Shown: piece by piece, positions 1-9,623 of the stretch
Position numbering within the stretch: the first letter of the stretch is position 1
How the letters are laid out: the number at the start of each line of letters is the position of its first letter
Source of the DNA: Planctomycetaceae bacterium
Lineage (GTDB): Bacteria; Planctomycetota; Planctomycetia; Gemmatales; Gemmataceae
Length of the DNA stretch: 64,000 nt
Direction: 5' to 3'
Assembly: GCA_013823135.1 (NCBI GenBank)
Contig: PNLP01000025.1
Coordinates: forward strand, 1 to 64,000
Program-made: the position numbers and the translations under genes
Notes under the pieces: generated by a model
What the model saw: only the letters and a program-made list of their open reading frames with translations
Databases searched by the model: none
What the model was told of the DNA's origin: nothing

Positions 1-60
1 CAGCCTGAGATCACGCTTGGTTTAGGATTAGAGCAGGTTCAGAACTCTAGCGCGAACATT

Positions 61-119
61 TGTGGGGAAGGCCACTGGCCTGCCTGGACTGATGGCAGGC
101 CAGAGTGGCCTTCCCCACA
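61..119. repeat. Long imperfect hairpin upstream of the first kinase gene
   Basis: Arms at 61-84 and 94-119 are reverse complements (tgtggggaaggccact... pairing with ...gtggccttccccaca), with a two-base bulge and a 9-base loop. This is too long and too precise for chance. It may end a gene lying left of the window, or be one of the palindromic intergenic repeats of this genome. The remainder of 1-271 shows no convincing gene. Confidence 0.6.
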
Positions 120-271
120 AAGGACCCTCATCATCTTTCCCGTACCTACACTTTTCCGTCGCACACCATTCTCTCAAATGGTGTGCGAATGATACTCGAG
201 TAACGCTTTGCACCGAGCCCCGAACGAGCGTATGATAGGCTCGTCAGCACACCGATTATCTCGAGACTTCA

Positions 272-3200
272 ATGTCTTCAGACACGCCCACCCCGCCCAA
301 ATCTGCCATTCAGACGACCGGGTACATCCCCAATCCAACCCCAACGCTCTCGGTCATCCCGCAAGAACCGCCAGCAGCAGCTGACGGCGTGGCAGCGTCA
401 ACTTTGCCCTCCGAAATTGGAGGACTGCTCCGCGAGATGGGCGGGCCAGCAAGCACCCAACTGACGGCAGACGAGGGACGGGGAACGATTAGCCAATCGC
501 CAGCCGAGCAGGTTCGGTCGGCGGGGATGTCGGGCGACACCTCCGGAACCAGTCTCCCCGGATACGAGATTCTCGGTGAACTCGGCCGCGGCGGGATGGG
601 CGTGGTGTACAAGGCCCGGCAGGTGTCGCTCAATAGAATCGTTGCACTCAAGACGATTCGTGGGAACCGGGTCGGCCCGAAAGACCTTGCACGATTTCTC
701 ATCGAAGCCGAGGCGGTCGCGGCGATCGAGCATCCCAACGTGGTTCGGGTTTACGAGTACGGCGACTACGACGGCCACCCGTACATGGCTCTCGAATACC
801 TGCCGGGCGGCACGCTGGGCGACCGCATCGAGAAAGCCGGGAAGTTGCCACCACTGGAGGCCGCCGGGCTCATTGCCACAATCGCACGCGGTGTCGCCGC
901 GGCCCACGCGCTTCGTATCGTCCACCGCGACTTGAAGCCCGCGAACGTCCTCTTCGGGAAAGAGGAATCTGCAGGGGATATCTCCACTGCACCCGATGCC
1001 ACGCCCAACTCGCACCCTTCTGCCTCAGCCCCGAAAGTCGCGGACTTCGGACTTGCCAAGCGTGGCGCGTCCGACCTGACGCAAACGCAAGCCGTCATGG
1101 GGACCCCCGCGTACATGGCACCCGAACAAGCGGACGGCCGTACCAAGTTCGTCGGCCCCACCGCAGACGTGTGGTCACTTGGGGTGATCCTGTTCGAGTG
1201 TCTTCACGGCGACCGGCCTTTTGAAGCGCCAGACGTGCACGGCTTGCTGGGAATGATTCGGTCGGCGGAGGTGCCCGCGTACGACTCCCAGTCCCGGGTT
1301 CCGCGTGAGTTGGATCTCATCTGTCGCAAGTGCCTGGAGAAGATTCCCGCCGACAGGTATCCGTCGGCCACAGAGTTGGCAGACGACCTCGAGCGATTTT
1401 GTCGTGGCGAACCTGTCACCGTGCGACCGCTCGGGCCGACCGCTCGCGCAGCCCGCTGGGCGAAGCGCAACCCCGTTGTGGCGGGACTCGTCGGTTTTGT
1501 CTTCGTCGTGTCCGTGGGACTCGTGGCGTCGCTGTTTGCTCAATATAAGCAAGCCGTGGCCCGTGCAGAATTCGAGCATCATGCCAAGGAGGAAGCGGAG
1601 AGACTGAAGGTAGACGCCGTGAAGTTTGCCGAGGAGAACGCCAAACTGGCGCAATCGGAAACCGCCCGCCGGAAAGAGGCAGAGCAACTCCGCAAGCAGG
1701 CCGATGCTGAGGCGGCGCGTGCCAATCAGGTTTCGGACTTCATGACCGGGCTATTCCGAGGCACCGACCCACTCGATTTCTTTGGGAACGACATTCTGCC
1801 GCAGAGTTGGGAAAAGCAGCGGAGCAAGACGGCCGACACTTTGCTCAAGGAAGCCGCCGAGAAATTCCGCACGGGGCTCCAGGATCAGCCACTGACCAAG
1901 GCCAGGCTGTCCGAAGCTGTGGCCAACAGCCTCACGAGTTTCGGCGACTACAAGTCCGCAGAGCCGATCTTCAAGGAAGCACTCGCACTCCGCAGGCAAC
2001 ACCTTCCCCCCAATCACCCCGACGTGATCGAGAACGAACTCGCCATCGGGCGGATGTACTGGAACCTCGGGGACTTCCCCGCTGCCCTCGAATGGTTCCG
2101 CGGCGCAATGGCCAAGCAACGCAACAACGGCGCTTCTGAAGAAGCCATACTCGCGTGTCGTTTCTACGAAGCGCTCGCCCTCACATTCATCGACGAACCC
2201 GCGGCCGACGTGATCTTCCGCGAGGTGATCGAGGGCCGCGACCGACTCCTTGGCCCGAACCACAAAGACACGATCTCCGCACGAATTGCTTTCGCCGGGA
2301 CGCTGCTGGATCAGGGCCGCACCGGAGAATTGGTGAACGTGCTACCCAAGATACTGGCGTCGCTCCAGTCGCACCCCAGCGCCCAGTTCCGGCTCGTCGG
2401 TGATGTCATCTCAGCGTTCCAAACCGGCGTGGGGCTCGTGCACATGGCGAATTCCACCCCGGCGCTCGCCGATTCGTTCCGCCGCCAGGCAGAGACCAAA
2501 CTCCGCGAAGCGCTCAAGAAGGGAGAGCAGCACTTCCCGTTCGATCACTGGATGGTAAACATGATCCGCTTTGAACTCGCGGGCGTGCTCTCCGAGATGG
2601 GCAAATGGAACGAGGCGGACGCACTTTACACACGAATGGTGGAGAGCATCCGGAAGACCTACGGATTCGCTCATCCCAAGTTGCTGATTGTCGGGCACGT
2701 GGTCGGTATCCGCTGGGCCAGGAACGGGCGACTCGTCGATGCTCGCAAGCTCTGGGAAGACATCGACATCGCGAACAAGACGCAGTTCGGAGCGGACAAC
2801 CACTGGCGAGGTAAGCTGTTGCTCGGGCGTGCAACCTTCGAATCCGAGTTCGGTTCCGTCATCACCGCGCAGAAGTACCTCGTGGAAGCGCTGGGATTGG
2901 TTCGTGCCGGGAAGGTCGCTATCAACAGACCGGTTTGCCAGACGCTCCTGCTTGCAGGAAAGGGGTTCGCCAGGCCAAACCTCTCGGAACCGGCGAAGCT
3001 GATTGCGAAAGATTTGCTGGCCACCACACGGCAATACATCAGTTCCGTGTTCGGCACACGGAGCCGAGAAATGTGCCTCGCGTTGCGAGTCGAGGGCGAG
3101 GAGTTGTTCGAGATGGGATACCGAGCGGCCGGTCTGGAACGGTTGACGGAATCGCTGGCGATCATCTCACTGCTAAACGGATCGAGCGACGACGACGAAC

Positions 3201-4030
3201 GACACGACTTGTGGGCGGCACTGGGCAGAGCGGAGAACGCTCGCGGACGCTTTGAGACCGCAGAAGGCTACTATGCCAAGGCGTTCGCGATCTCACGCGG
3301 GGACTGGCCTCGCGACCGACTCACCGACGGCTGGGGACTTGTGACCGCCCGCGTCGGCCTGCGGAAATTCGCCCAGGCCATTCCCGTACTCGAAAGCATC
3401 CGCAGGTGGAACGTCTCCAGCATGGTCTCGGATCAGGAACTCGCCTGGACCGATCTCTGCCTTGCCGCGGCTCGCTTCACTGCGGGAGACGCGGAGGAAT
3501 ATCTTGCTGACATCCGTGGGATGATGAAACGAGCTGAGCAGTCGACAAATGTGAACGTACTCGCAAGAACCGCATGGGCAGTGGGTCTCTCTCCGGATAC
3601 GATCCCGACCGAGGCTGCTGACCTGGCGAAGTTGCTTGCTGCGAAGCTCACCCCTGCCTCTCGGTTTGCGTGGGGCTACTGGTCACTGGCACTCGTAAGG
3701 CTTCGCGCTGGCGATCTCGAAGGGGCGGAGAACGCACTCACTGCGGGAGGCACGACGTTCGGCACGCCACCACGAGAGTGGGCCTTCTACCCGATCATCA
3801 AAGGGTTGTGCGCTGTGAAGCGAGGTGACATCGTGGCCGCACAGGCGCACCTGCGAAAAGCTGAGGAACTGGTTGCGGGCGAAAGGCCGTCGGAGGCACG
3901 CCCGTTTGCTTACGCCGATACGATCTGGGCCGATCGGTTCTTCACCGATTTGCTACTGGCCGAGTTACGTGCCAAGATCACTCCACGAGATGTCGCACCT
4001 CCACCCCGCGAGGTGAAAGTGCATCCTTGA
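272..4030 (+). CDS. Membrane Ser/Thr protein kinase with C-terminal TPR region
   Basis: Hanks-type kinase of 1252 residues. The domain spans about 98-375: glycine loop GRGGMGVVY, VALK lysine K127, HRD at 218-220 followed by KPAN, DFG at 258-260 and APE at 283-285, so all catalytic residues are present. A hydrophobic segment (about 401-423) should cross the inner membrane. It is followed by a charged Glu/Lys/Ala-rich probable coiled coil (about 425-490) and some 700 residues of degenerate TPR-like helical repeats (motifs such as FKEALALRRQHLPPNHPDV). The kinase is therefore cytoplasmic and the repeats lie across the membrane or form a protein-binding array. The first 95 residues are low-complexity Pro/Ser/Thr. 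The target is unknown. Its stop is 3 bp from the stop of the convergent barrel gene. Confidence 0.93.
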   Translation: MSSDTPTPPKSAIQTTGYIPNPTPTLSVIPQEPPAAADGVAASTLPSEIGGLLREMGGPASTQLTADEGRGTISQSPAEQVRSAGMSGDTSGTSLPGYEILGELGRGGMGVVYKARQVSLNRIVALKTIRGNRVGPKDLARFLIEAEAVAAIEHPNVVRVYEYGDYDGHPYMALEYLPGGTLGDRIEKAGKLPPLEAAGLIATIARGVAAAHALRIVHRDLKPANVLFGKEESAGDISTAPDATPNSHPSASAPKVADFGLAKRGASDLTQTQAVMGTPAYMAPEQADGRTKFVGPTADVWSLGVILFECLHGDRPFEAPDVHGLLGMIRSAEVPAYDSQSRVPRELDLICRKCLEKIPADRYPSATELADDLERFCRGEPVTVRPLGPTARAARWAKRNPVVAGLVGFVFVVSVGLVASLFAQYKQAVARAEFEHHAKEEAERLKVDAVKFAEENAKLAQSETARRKEAEQLRKQADAEAARANQVSDFMTGLFRGTDPLDFFGNDILPQSWEKQRSKTADTLLKEAAEKFRTGLQDQPLTKARLSEAVANSLTSFGDYKSAEPIFKEALALRRQHLPPNHPDVIENELAIGRMYWNLGDFPAALEWFRGAMAKQRNNGASEEAILACRFYEALALTFIDEPAADVIFREVIEGRDRLLGPNHKDTISARIAFAGTLLDQGRTGELVNVLPKILASLQSHPSAQFRLVGDVISAFQTGVGLVHMANSTPALADSFRRQAETKLREALKKGEQHFPFDHWMVNMIRFELAGVLSEMGKWNEADALYTRMVESIRKTYGFAHPKLLIVGHVVGIRWARNGRLVDARKLWEDIDIANKTQFGADNHWRGKLLLGRATFESEFGSVITAQKYLVEALGLVRAGKVAINRPVCQTLLLAGKGFARPNLSEPAKLIAKDLLATTRQYISSVFGTRSREMCLALRVEGEELFEMGYRAAGLERLTESLAIISLLNGSSDDDERHDLWAALGRAENARGRFETAEGYYAKAFAISRGDWPRDRLTDGWGLVTARVGLRKFAQAIPVLESIRRWNVSSMVSDQELAWTDLCLAAARFTAGDAEEYLADIRGMMKRAEQSTNVNVLARTAWAVGLSPDTIPTEAADLAKLLAAKLTPASRFAWGYWSLALVRLRAGDLEGAENALTAGGTTFGTPPREWAFYPIIKGLCAVKRGDIVAAQAHLRKAEELVAGERPSEARPFAYADTIWADRFFTDLLLAELRAKITPRDVAPPPREVKVHP

Positions 4031-4033
4031 TTC

Positions 4034-6136
4034 TCAGAACTGCAGGATCACTTCGACAAACAGTGACATCAGCGCGTTCACCTTGCTGTCTTGCTTGTTG
4101 TAAAGTTGGCGGAAGGCACCGCTCGGAATCAACGTCGAGATGCCACCCATCACGATGGCGTTGTTGTTCAAGCGGGGCCGCCACTCGATCCCGCTGCTCA
4201 GGTCGGTGCCGATGTAACGGTCGATGTTGCTTTGATACACGAACTGTTCCAGCGATGCCGTCTTGTCGAAGAACAGCGCGTTCACGTTATTCACGACTCG
4301 ATACCGCGGCGTAATATCGAAGTCCACGCCCGCGTTGATGAGCCACAACCCCGGGTTCACGAAGTTACTTTGCCCCTGGATTCGGCTGGACCGCAAGTTG
4401 GCGTACTGGCTCTGGTCGTTCGTCAGGCCGACGCCGAATAACGGGATGCGTTGTCGACGCCAGAAGCTGAACTCACCACCGAAGTTCATGTTGTCGAAAA
4501 TACCGTCGAAGCCCGTCGCGTGACCGTTGTTCGGATTGCCGTCACCCGACTGATAAAGACCACTCACACGGAAGCGAGCCCAGTCCCGGTCGTAGGACAG
4601 TTCAAGGGCAGCGAGTTGTGCCGAGATCGACTGCCGAACACCCGCAAGCGGGTTACGGCTGTCGTTACCGAGCACCCAGTAGAAGGCGTGCGACACGTTG
4701 TAACGGCCGATGTGCCCGTCACCTGCAAGGCCAAGGTAGAAGGCGTCGATCGTGTGCGGTTGGAACACGCCAACTGGGTCTGGCCGCACGAGGAAGCCGT
4801 TGTTGTCGAAGTAGAAGCTCGTGTTGTCGTTGTTGTAATGAAAGCTCGCCTGGGCCGTGTAACCGGGGAAGATGAAGTCTTGCCGGTAAAGGTTCGCGAT
4901 CACGATGTTCTGGTTACGGCCCGAGAAGGCATTGAGCTGGCTATTCGTTTCCTTCTGGCGCGGGCGGAAGTACGCAAGGTTATACTGCGTCCGGTTCCCG
5001 TCCAGGTTACCGAACAACCGGATACCGGTGTTCACGTCGCTGAAGATGAAGCCACGGAAGTCGCTGGTAAACGGCTGCGAACCGGCTCGGACCGACACGA
5101 AGTCGTACTCTGGGCTGAGATCCGCGATCTTGTATTCCGCAAAGTACTCTTGAAGCGTGGTCCACGTCCGTTCGCGAATCGTACCCTTCCGCACGTCTGG
5201 GCTGACCACCCCAAGTTCCTGCACGCTAAGCACGTTCACGTTGAACGCAGGGGTCAACTTCAAGCGCCAATCCACTGGCTTGAACGCGGCATCACCGTGG
5301 AATAACTCGAACGAAGTCGTGACAAGTTGCGAGGAGACGAACTGCCCGGGTCGGCCGAAGAAATCGACCGTGTTCTCACGGGCTGTGCTCTCGAACGGCG
5401 TCGTCGCGGTTGGAATCGAGCGGCCTTCAAACAGGGTGCTGAATGTCCCTGTGAAGTTGAAGAATGTGTGCTGCCCGATGATCGGATAGTCACCCTTCAA
5501 CACGTTCTGGTTGAACGGATCGGTGATCTTGCCCAACTGGTACGGATAGTCGGCCACGCGGGGGTGGTTCTTGCCATAGCGATCCCACGCGGGAAGACCG
5601 ATACGCCAGCGGTCCTCGATGGTGTCATATTCCGAGTTGTTGCCAGACCGCGGGGCGACCCCACTCTGCCCCGCGAAGCCGAGAGTCGGGTAATAGACGT
5701 AGTTAGCCAGCGTCGGCATTTCTTGCGGCGACCCTGCCGGCGGTGGTGGCGTGGGCTCGAGCAATCGGTTGAGTGGATCGCGTGTTTCGACCGGTGGCAG
5801 TTGGCTCGGCTTGACACCAGAGACGACGGGATTGGGCACTGTCTGCTGAGGAAATGCCCCAGGCTGAGGAAAGGCCGCGGAAACCGAGCCTGCCCGTGCT
5901 GGCAAATCGTTCCGGTAACCTTGCTGTCGCGGCTGTCGCGTCACAGGCGCAGCAGGCTCCAAGCGCTTTGGAATCGCTCGTGGCGGAGGTGCAACCTCCC
6001 CAGATTCTGGGGACGATGGCACAGGTGGGAGTTCAGGCAACTGGCCCCCCTCGAGCCGTTGCCCAACGGCGGTCGCGGCTACAGCGCTCAACACGCCGGC
6101 CGCAACCCACCTTCCCAATCGTGATTGCCGGCCCAT
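4034..6136 (-). CDS. Putative outer-membrane beta-barrel protein (porin-like)
   Basis: Predicted exported barrel of 700 residues. The ATG at 6136 is followed at once by a signal peptide (WVAAGVLSAVAATAVGQ) and has a purine-rich gggggga upstream; a TTG at 6181 would add 15 residues and looks less likely. After a proline-rich linker (about 20-160) the protein is full of alternating polar/aromatic strands with Asn/Asp turns (for example FHYNNDNTSFYFDNNGF). It ends in VEVILQF, with the terminal Phe typical of outer-membrane barrels. Such planctomycete proteins are often annotated as hypothetical or porin. It might serve transport or, in view of the nearby multiheme genes, contact redox partners, but nothing in the sequence proves this. 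Convergent with the TPR-kinase gene. Confidence 0.7.
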   Translation of the reverse strand: MGRQSRLGRWVAAGVLSAVAATAVGQRLEGGQLPELPPVPSSPESGEVAPPPRAIPKRLEPAAPVTRQPRQQGYRNDLPARAGSVSAAFPQPGAFPQQTVPNPVVSGVKPSQLPPVETRDPLNRLLEPTPPPPAGSPQEMPTLANYVYYPTLGFAGQSGVAPRSGNNSEYDTIEDRWRIGLPAWDRYGKNHPRVADYPYQLGKITDPFNQNVLKGDYPIIGQHTFFNFTGTFSTLFEGRSIPTATTPFESTARENTVDFFGRPGQFVSSQLVTTSFELFHGDAAFKPVDWRLKLTPAFNVNVLSVQELGVVSPDVRKGTIRERTWTTLQEYFAEYKIADLSPEYDFVSVRAGSQPFTSDFRGFIFSDVNTGIRLFGNLDGNRTQYNLAYFRPRQKETNSQLNAFSGRNQNIVIANLYRQDFIFPGYTAQASFHYNNDNTSFYFDNNGFLVRPDPVGVFQPHTIDAFYLGLAGDGHIGRYNVSHAFYWVLGNDSRNPLAGVRQSISAQLAALELSYDRDWARFRVSGLYQSGDGNPNNGHATGFDGIFDNMNFGGEFSFWRRQRIPLFGVGLTNDQSQYANLRSSRIQGQSNFVNPGLWLINAGVDFDITPRYRVVNNVNALFFDKTASLEQFVYQSNIDRYIGTDLSSGIEWRPRLNNNAIVMGGISTLIPSGAFRQLYNKQDSKVNALMSLFVEVILQF

Positions 6137-6303
6137 GCCCGTCCCCCCGATCCATGGTGTCCACGAGATTGAATCGGTCAAATCTGTACCGGAGATGAGG
6201 ATTCTTCCGATGAGTCAGGTGAATCCGGTTAATCGGGCGAATCGGTGGAGTTTTCGGTGCCGACGTCCGATTTGACTCAAGTACCAAGTTCGCGGGGGCT
6301 GCC

Positions 6304-8667
6304 ATGTCGATCGAGAAATACCGGACGGAGCTGCGTTGCGAATTCCTGGAAGATCGCGACACACCTGCAACTGCCAGTTTGGCGGCCGGGGTTCTCACGA
6401 TCACGGGCGATGCGGGGAACGACCGCATCCGGGTCACGCCAGAAGGCGACACACTGCGGGTTCTGGATGGGACTCAGGAACTTGGGGTGTTTTCGTCGGC
6501 GGCTGTGACCAGCATCACGATCGACGGTGGCGATGGCAATGACAGCATCATCGTCAATGAGTTGGTCGGCCAGACCCTCACAATCAACGGGGGCGACGGC
6601 AACGACAAGCTCGTTGCGGCAAGCGGTGGGGCTTCCCTCAACGGTGGACCAGGGGACGACACGCTGTTCGGGGGGCTTGGGGCGACGGCGTTCGATGGCG
6701 GACCAGGAGCCGACAGCCTGTTGCGGGTCAGGACGACCGATGCCGTGGTTCCCGACCCGAACGACAAGATCCTGCTCGAACAACCACTCCCGAGCACCGC
6801 TGCGGCTCCGCAGCAAGTCTTGACGGCAAGCGAAGTCGATACCCTCATCAGACGAGCCACGGCAGCAACGGCCAGCACGGACGGCATCGTTGTCGTAACG
6901 GACCGGAACGGGCGGATCCTGGGCGTAAATGTGGGAAGTGGTGTGTCGAGCGCCATCACCAGCGACCCGCAAAAACTCGTATTCGCCATCGACGGAGCTG
7001 TCGCATTGGCCCGCACCGGAGCGTTCTTCGGCAACAACCAGGCACCGCTCACGAGCCGTACCGTCAACTCGCTCAGCCAATCCACGATCACGCAACGTGA
7101 AGTCGAATCGAATCCGAACATCACCGATCCGAACTCGACCATTCGCGGTCCGGGGTTCGTTGCAGCGGTTGGCATCAAGGGGCACTTCCCCCCAGGTGTC
7201 GCGAACGCGCCGCAGGTCGACCTCTTCCAGATCGAGCACACCAACCGCGATGGTACATACAGCCCAGGGCCAGACAAGATCATCGGCACGGCCGACGACA
7301 TCCTGCGTACCGAGCGATTCAATGCCGATTCAGCCTTTGTGCTCCCCGGTCAGGAGTTGTTCCCACCCGATTCGTACGGTGTTGAGTCAGGTGTCTCCCC
7401 TCGGGTTAACGGCAATCCGGTCGCCCAGGGTCGAGGCCTCGCAACGCTACCGGGCGGTATTCCAATCTTCAAGAATGGGCAGTCCGTCGGCGGCATCGGC
7501 ATCTTCTTCCCTGGCCAGACCGGCTATGCCACGGAAATGAATTCCATCCTCAGCGCGACTTACGATCCCAGTAAACCAGATCGTTCGCTCGAAGCTGAGT
7601 GGATGGCGTACGCGGCCGTGGGCGGCACCACGACCACAGTTACGAACGGGATCAACCCTGTCCCCATTGGCACGATTGGTGGCGTGGCAGTGCCAGCCGG
7701 ATTCGGCTTGCCAACAGGCCGCATCGATCTCGTGGGGATTACGCTCGATATCTTCGGGCCGAGCGGTCAGCAGGGTATTGATACCTTGCTGGCGGTCGGG
7801 GCTGCCGTGGGTCGCGGAACACCACAAGGCGCGAACCAGGTCATCGTCATGGGCGACCCGAACCTGACACGAGACGGGGTCGTAGTTCCGCAGGGCTGGC
7901 TGATTCAACCGCACGACGGCGTGGGAGTCACGGCTGCCGACGTGATGCAGATCGTGACGCAAGGCATCAACCAGGCGAACCTTACCCGTGCCGCGATCCG
8001 ACTCCCACTCGGAACACGCACCAAGATGGTGTTCGCCGTGTCGGACCTCGAAGGCAACATCGTGGGTCTTTACCGCGACCCGGATGCCACGGTCTTCTCG
8101 CTCGACGTAGCGGTCGCAAAGGCCCGCAATACCGCGTACTATGCGAACGCGGCACAGCTCCAGGCGATCGACCAGATCCCAGGAGTTCCGGCAGGTACAG
8201 CTTTCGAGGCACGCACGTTCCGGTACGTCGCACTGCCCCGATTCCCGGAAAGCGTGACGGGAACGCCACCAGGTCCGTTCTCCCAACTGAACGACGGTGG
8301 TGTCGACCCGCTGACGGGCCTCACAGTGGGAGCACCGCTTCCGGCCTCGGCTTATACCAGCGTCCTTGGGTACGATTCGTTCAACCCAGGTACCAATTTC
8401 CGTGCTCCGACGGATATCGCCAACCAGAACGGTATTGTGTTCTTCCCGGGTGCCGCACCGATTTACAAGGCAACGACCCCCGGTGGGCCCGCGGTACTCA
8501 TTGGCGGGTTTGGTGTCAGTGGCGACGGTGTCGATCAGGACGATGTGATGACCATTGCGGGGCAGGCGACTTACAACGTCCCGACCAACGTCTTGCGGGC
8601 CGATCAGGTTCTGGTTCGGGGCGTGCGGTTGCCCTACCAGAAAACGAACCGCAATCCGCAGGGTTGA
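6304..8667 (+). CDS. Exported protein with RTX-like Gly/Asp repeats and two HbpS/GlcG-like domains
   Basis: A 787-residue protein. The N-terminus has ELRCEFLEDRDTPA, resembling the short LExR-type N-terminal motif that planctomycetes place at the start of large exported proteins. Residues about 70-145 contain GGDGND / GGPGDD repeats like calcium-binding RTX nonapeptides. Two separate regions (about 175-260 and 545-620) have the HbpS/GlcG-like pattern: a helix, then VVVTDRNGRILGV or VFAVSDLEGNIVGLYRD, then A...AKARNTAYY. Members of that family bind heme or small ligands, but the ligand here cannot be read. Long loops separate the halves. It is divergent from the barrel gene, sharing about 165 bp of upstream DNA. 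Confidence 0.72.
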   Translation: MSIEKYRTELRCEFLEDRDTPATASLAAGVLTITGDAGNDRIRVTPEGDTLRVLDGTQELGVFSSAAVTSITIDGGDGNDSIIVNELVGQTLTINGGDGNDKLVAASGGASLNGGPGDDTLFGGLGATAFDGGPGADSLLRVRTTDAVVPDPNDKILLEQPLPSTAAAPQQVLTASEVDTLIRRATAATASTDGIVVVTDRNGRILGVNVGSGVSSAITSDPQKLVFAIDGAVALARTGAFFGNNQAPLTSRTVNSLSQSTITQREVESNPNITDPNSTIRGPGFVAAVGIKGHFPPGVANAPQVDLFQIEHTNRDGTYSPGPDKIIGTADDILRTERFNADSAFVLPGQELFPPDSYGVESGVSPRVNGNPVAQGRGLATLPGGIPIFKNGQSVGGIGIFFPGQTGYATEMNSILSATYDPSKPDRSLEAEWMAYAAVGGTTTTVTNGINPVPIGTIGGVAVPAGFGLPTGRIDLVGITLDIFGPSGQQGIDTLLAVGAAVGRGTPQGANQVIVMGDPNLTRDGVVVPQGWLIQPHDGVGVTAADVMQIVTQGINQANLTRAAIRLPLGTRTKMVFAVSDLEGNIVGLYRDPDATVFSLDVAVAKARNTAYYANAAQLQAIDQIPGVPAGTAFEARTFRYVALPRFPESVTGTPPGPFSQLNDGGVDPLTGLTVGAPLPASAYTSVLGYDSFNPGTNFRAPTDIANQNGIVFFPGAAPIYKATTPGGPAVLIGGFGVSGDGVDQDDVMTIAGQATYNVPTNVLRADQVLVRGVRLPYQKTNRNPQG

Positions 8668-8698
8668 TTCAAGTAACGACGTGCGAAGAACGATCTAA

Positions 8699-8741
8699 GA
8701 AGAGGAGAAACCAAAGTCGTGGGCTTTAGTTTCTCCTCTTC
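8699..8741 (+). terminator. Hairpin terminator after the HbpS-like gene
   Basis: Perfect 12-base arms (gaagaggagaaa at 8699-8710, tttctcctcttc at 8730-8741) with a shorter aaag/cttt pairing inside, starting 31 bp after the stop codon. Confidence 0.65.
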
Positions 8742-8768
8742 GTTGTAGTTCCTCAACCGGGCGTTCAC

Positions 8769-9230
8769 ATGCGTTGGGTATTCGTCGCGATGCTTGTGTG
8801 CGTTGTCTCCAGCTGTGCGTTCGCTCAAGAACGCTTCGTGGAGCGGGCACCGAGGCGAACACCGGTTCCGCACACGATGGAACGTGCGGGGTATCCGACA
8901 ACCGTCAAGCCCAACGCGATTGCGTCGGTGCCAACGCAGTTCGTCGGCGGGTACATCGGTGGGGCAAAACTGCGTGGCAACAACGTCTTTGCCCGCGGTG
9001 CGGTTGCGACCGTCGGGGCAATTCAGGACGGCACTTACGGCATCGACTACGCAGGGATTCAAACGCGGCCAGGAAGGGTCTTCCTCGCCCCGTCTTACGA
9101 TCCGTCAATTGGGCCGACTATCGCTCGCGCTTACCGAACGGATGGGCCACAGGTACTGGATGTGTTTTCACTGCGACCGGTTCGGAAAGCCGTGATCGAA
9201 GCCCGCGAGGCGGGCCACGAACACGAGTGA
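8769..9230 (+). CDS. Small secreted protein of unknown function
   Basis: A 153-residue protein with a clear signal peptide (MRWVFVAMLVCVVSSCAFAQ, cleavage probably after AFA or AQ). The mature part has short motifs VGGYIGGAKLRGNNVFARG and DGTYGIDYAG but no domain I recognise. A Cys at residue 16 lies inside the hydrophobic core rather than in a convincing lipobox. It follows the HbpS-like gene after a terminator, so it is probably transcribed separately. Real-gene support is the signal peptide plus a coherent reading frame that ends just before the repeat block. Confidence 0.65.
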   Translation: MRWVFVAMLVCVVSSCAFAQERFVERAPRRTPVPHTMERAGYPTTVKPNAIASVPTQFVGGYIGGAKLRGNNVFARGAVATVGAIQDGTYGIDYAGIQTRPGRVFLAPSYDPSIGPTIARAYRTDGPQVLDVFSLRPVRKAVIEAREAGHEHE

Positions 9231-9238
9231 TCTGTTTC

Positions 9239-9592
9239 CTGGCGAGCCGCCCGCGTCAGCGACTGGAGGAAGGCGATCGAAGCAATGGCACGCGGATCTC
9301 GCAGAAGGAACGCGGATGAAGAGGATCAGAGAAGTGAGTGATCCGCAGATATCACAGATGGACACAGATTAGAAAACCAAGACAGGATAAGCGGGTTTCG
9401 AACACAACTCTGCTGCTTTGTCTTCAAATCTGTGTCCATCTGTGATATCTGCGGATCAAACTGCTTTCTGCTTTTGTCTGATCCTCTTCATCCGCGCTTC
9501 ATCCTCTTTATCCGCGTGCCATTGCTTCGATTGTCGTGGACTTTGTTGAGCTACGAGAAAACTCCGGTCGCTGACGCTCCCGGCTCGCCAAG
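9239..9592. repeat. Composite palindromic repeat of about 350 bp
   Basis: The gap between convergent genes is one large imperfect inverted repeat made of several word families. Outermost is tggcgagccg..cgtcagcgac..gg (9239-9270), pairing with 9553-9592. Then comes tcgaagcaatggcacgcgga (9276-9295), pairing with 9516-9530 and flanking bases. Then gcggatgaagaggatcag pairs with 9479-9496. Then tgatccgcagatatcacaga (9339-9358) and the following tggacacagatt pair with 9427-9457. The word cgcggatgaagaggat occurs twice in tandem on one arm. No ORF of substance is present. It probably also separates transcription of the two flanking genes. Confidence 0.85.
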
Positions 9593-9623
9593 TCACTCTC
9601 ATCCTCGGCCGCTTAGGGTTATC

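Noticed and set aside
28..213. A 61-residue minus-strand frame near the left edge
   Set aside because: It is mostly the hairpin at 61-119 and has no start context or recognisable motif.
398..3255. Long frames on the opposite strand and in other frames within the first kinase gene
   Set aside because: They lie fully inside a protein with clear kinase motifs; composition reflects the GC-rich third-position bias, and no domain is readable.
9274..9530. Insertion sequence with inverted terminal repeats
   Set aside because: The region between the arms is only about 55 bp and encodes no transposase; no target duplication is visible.
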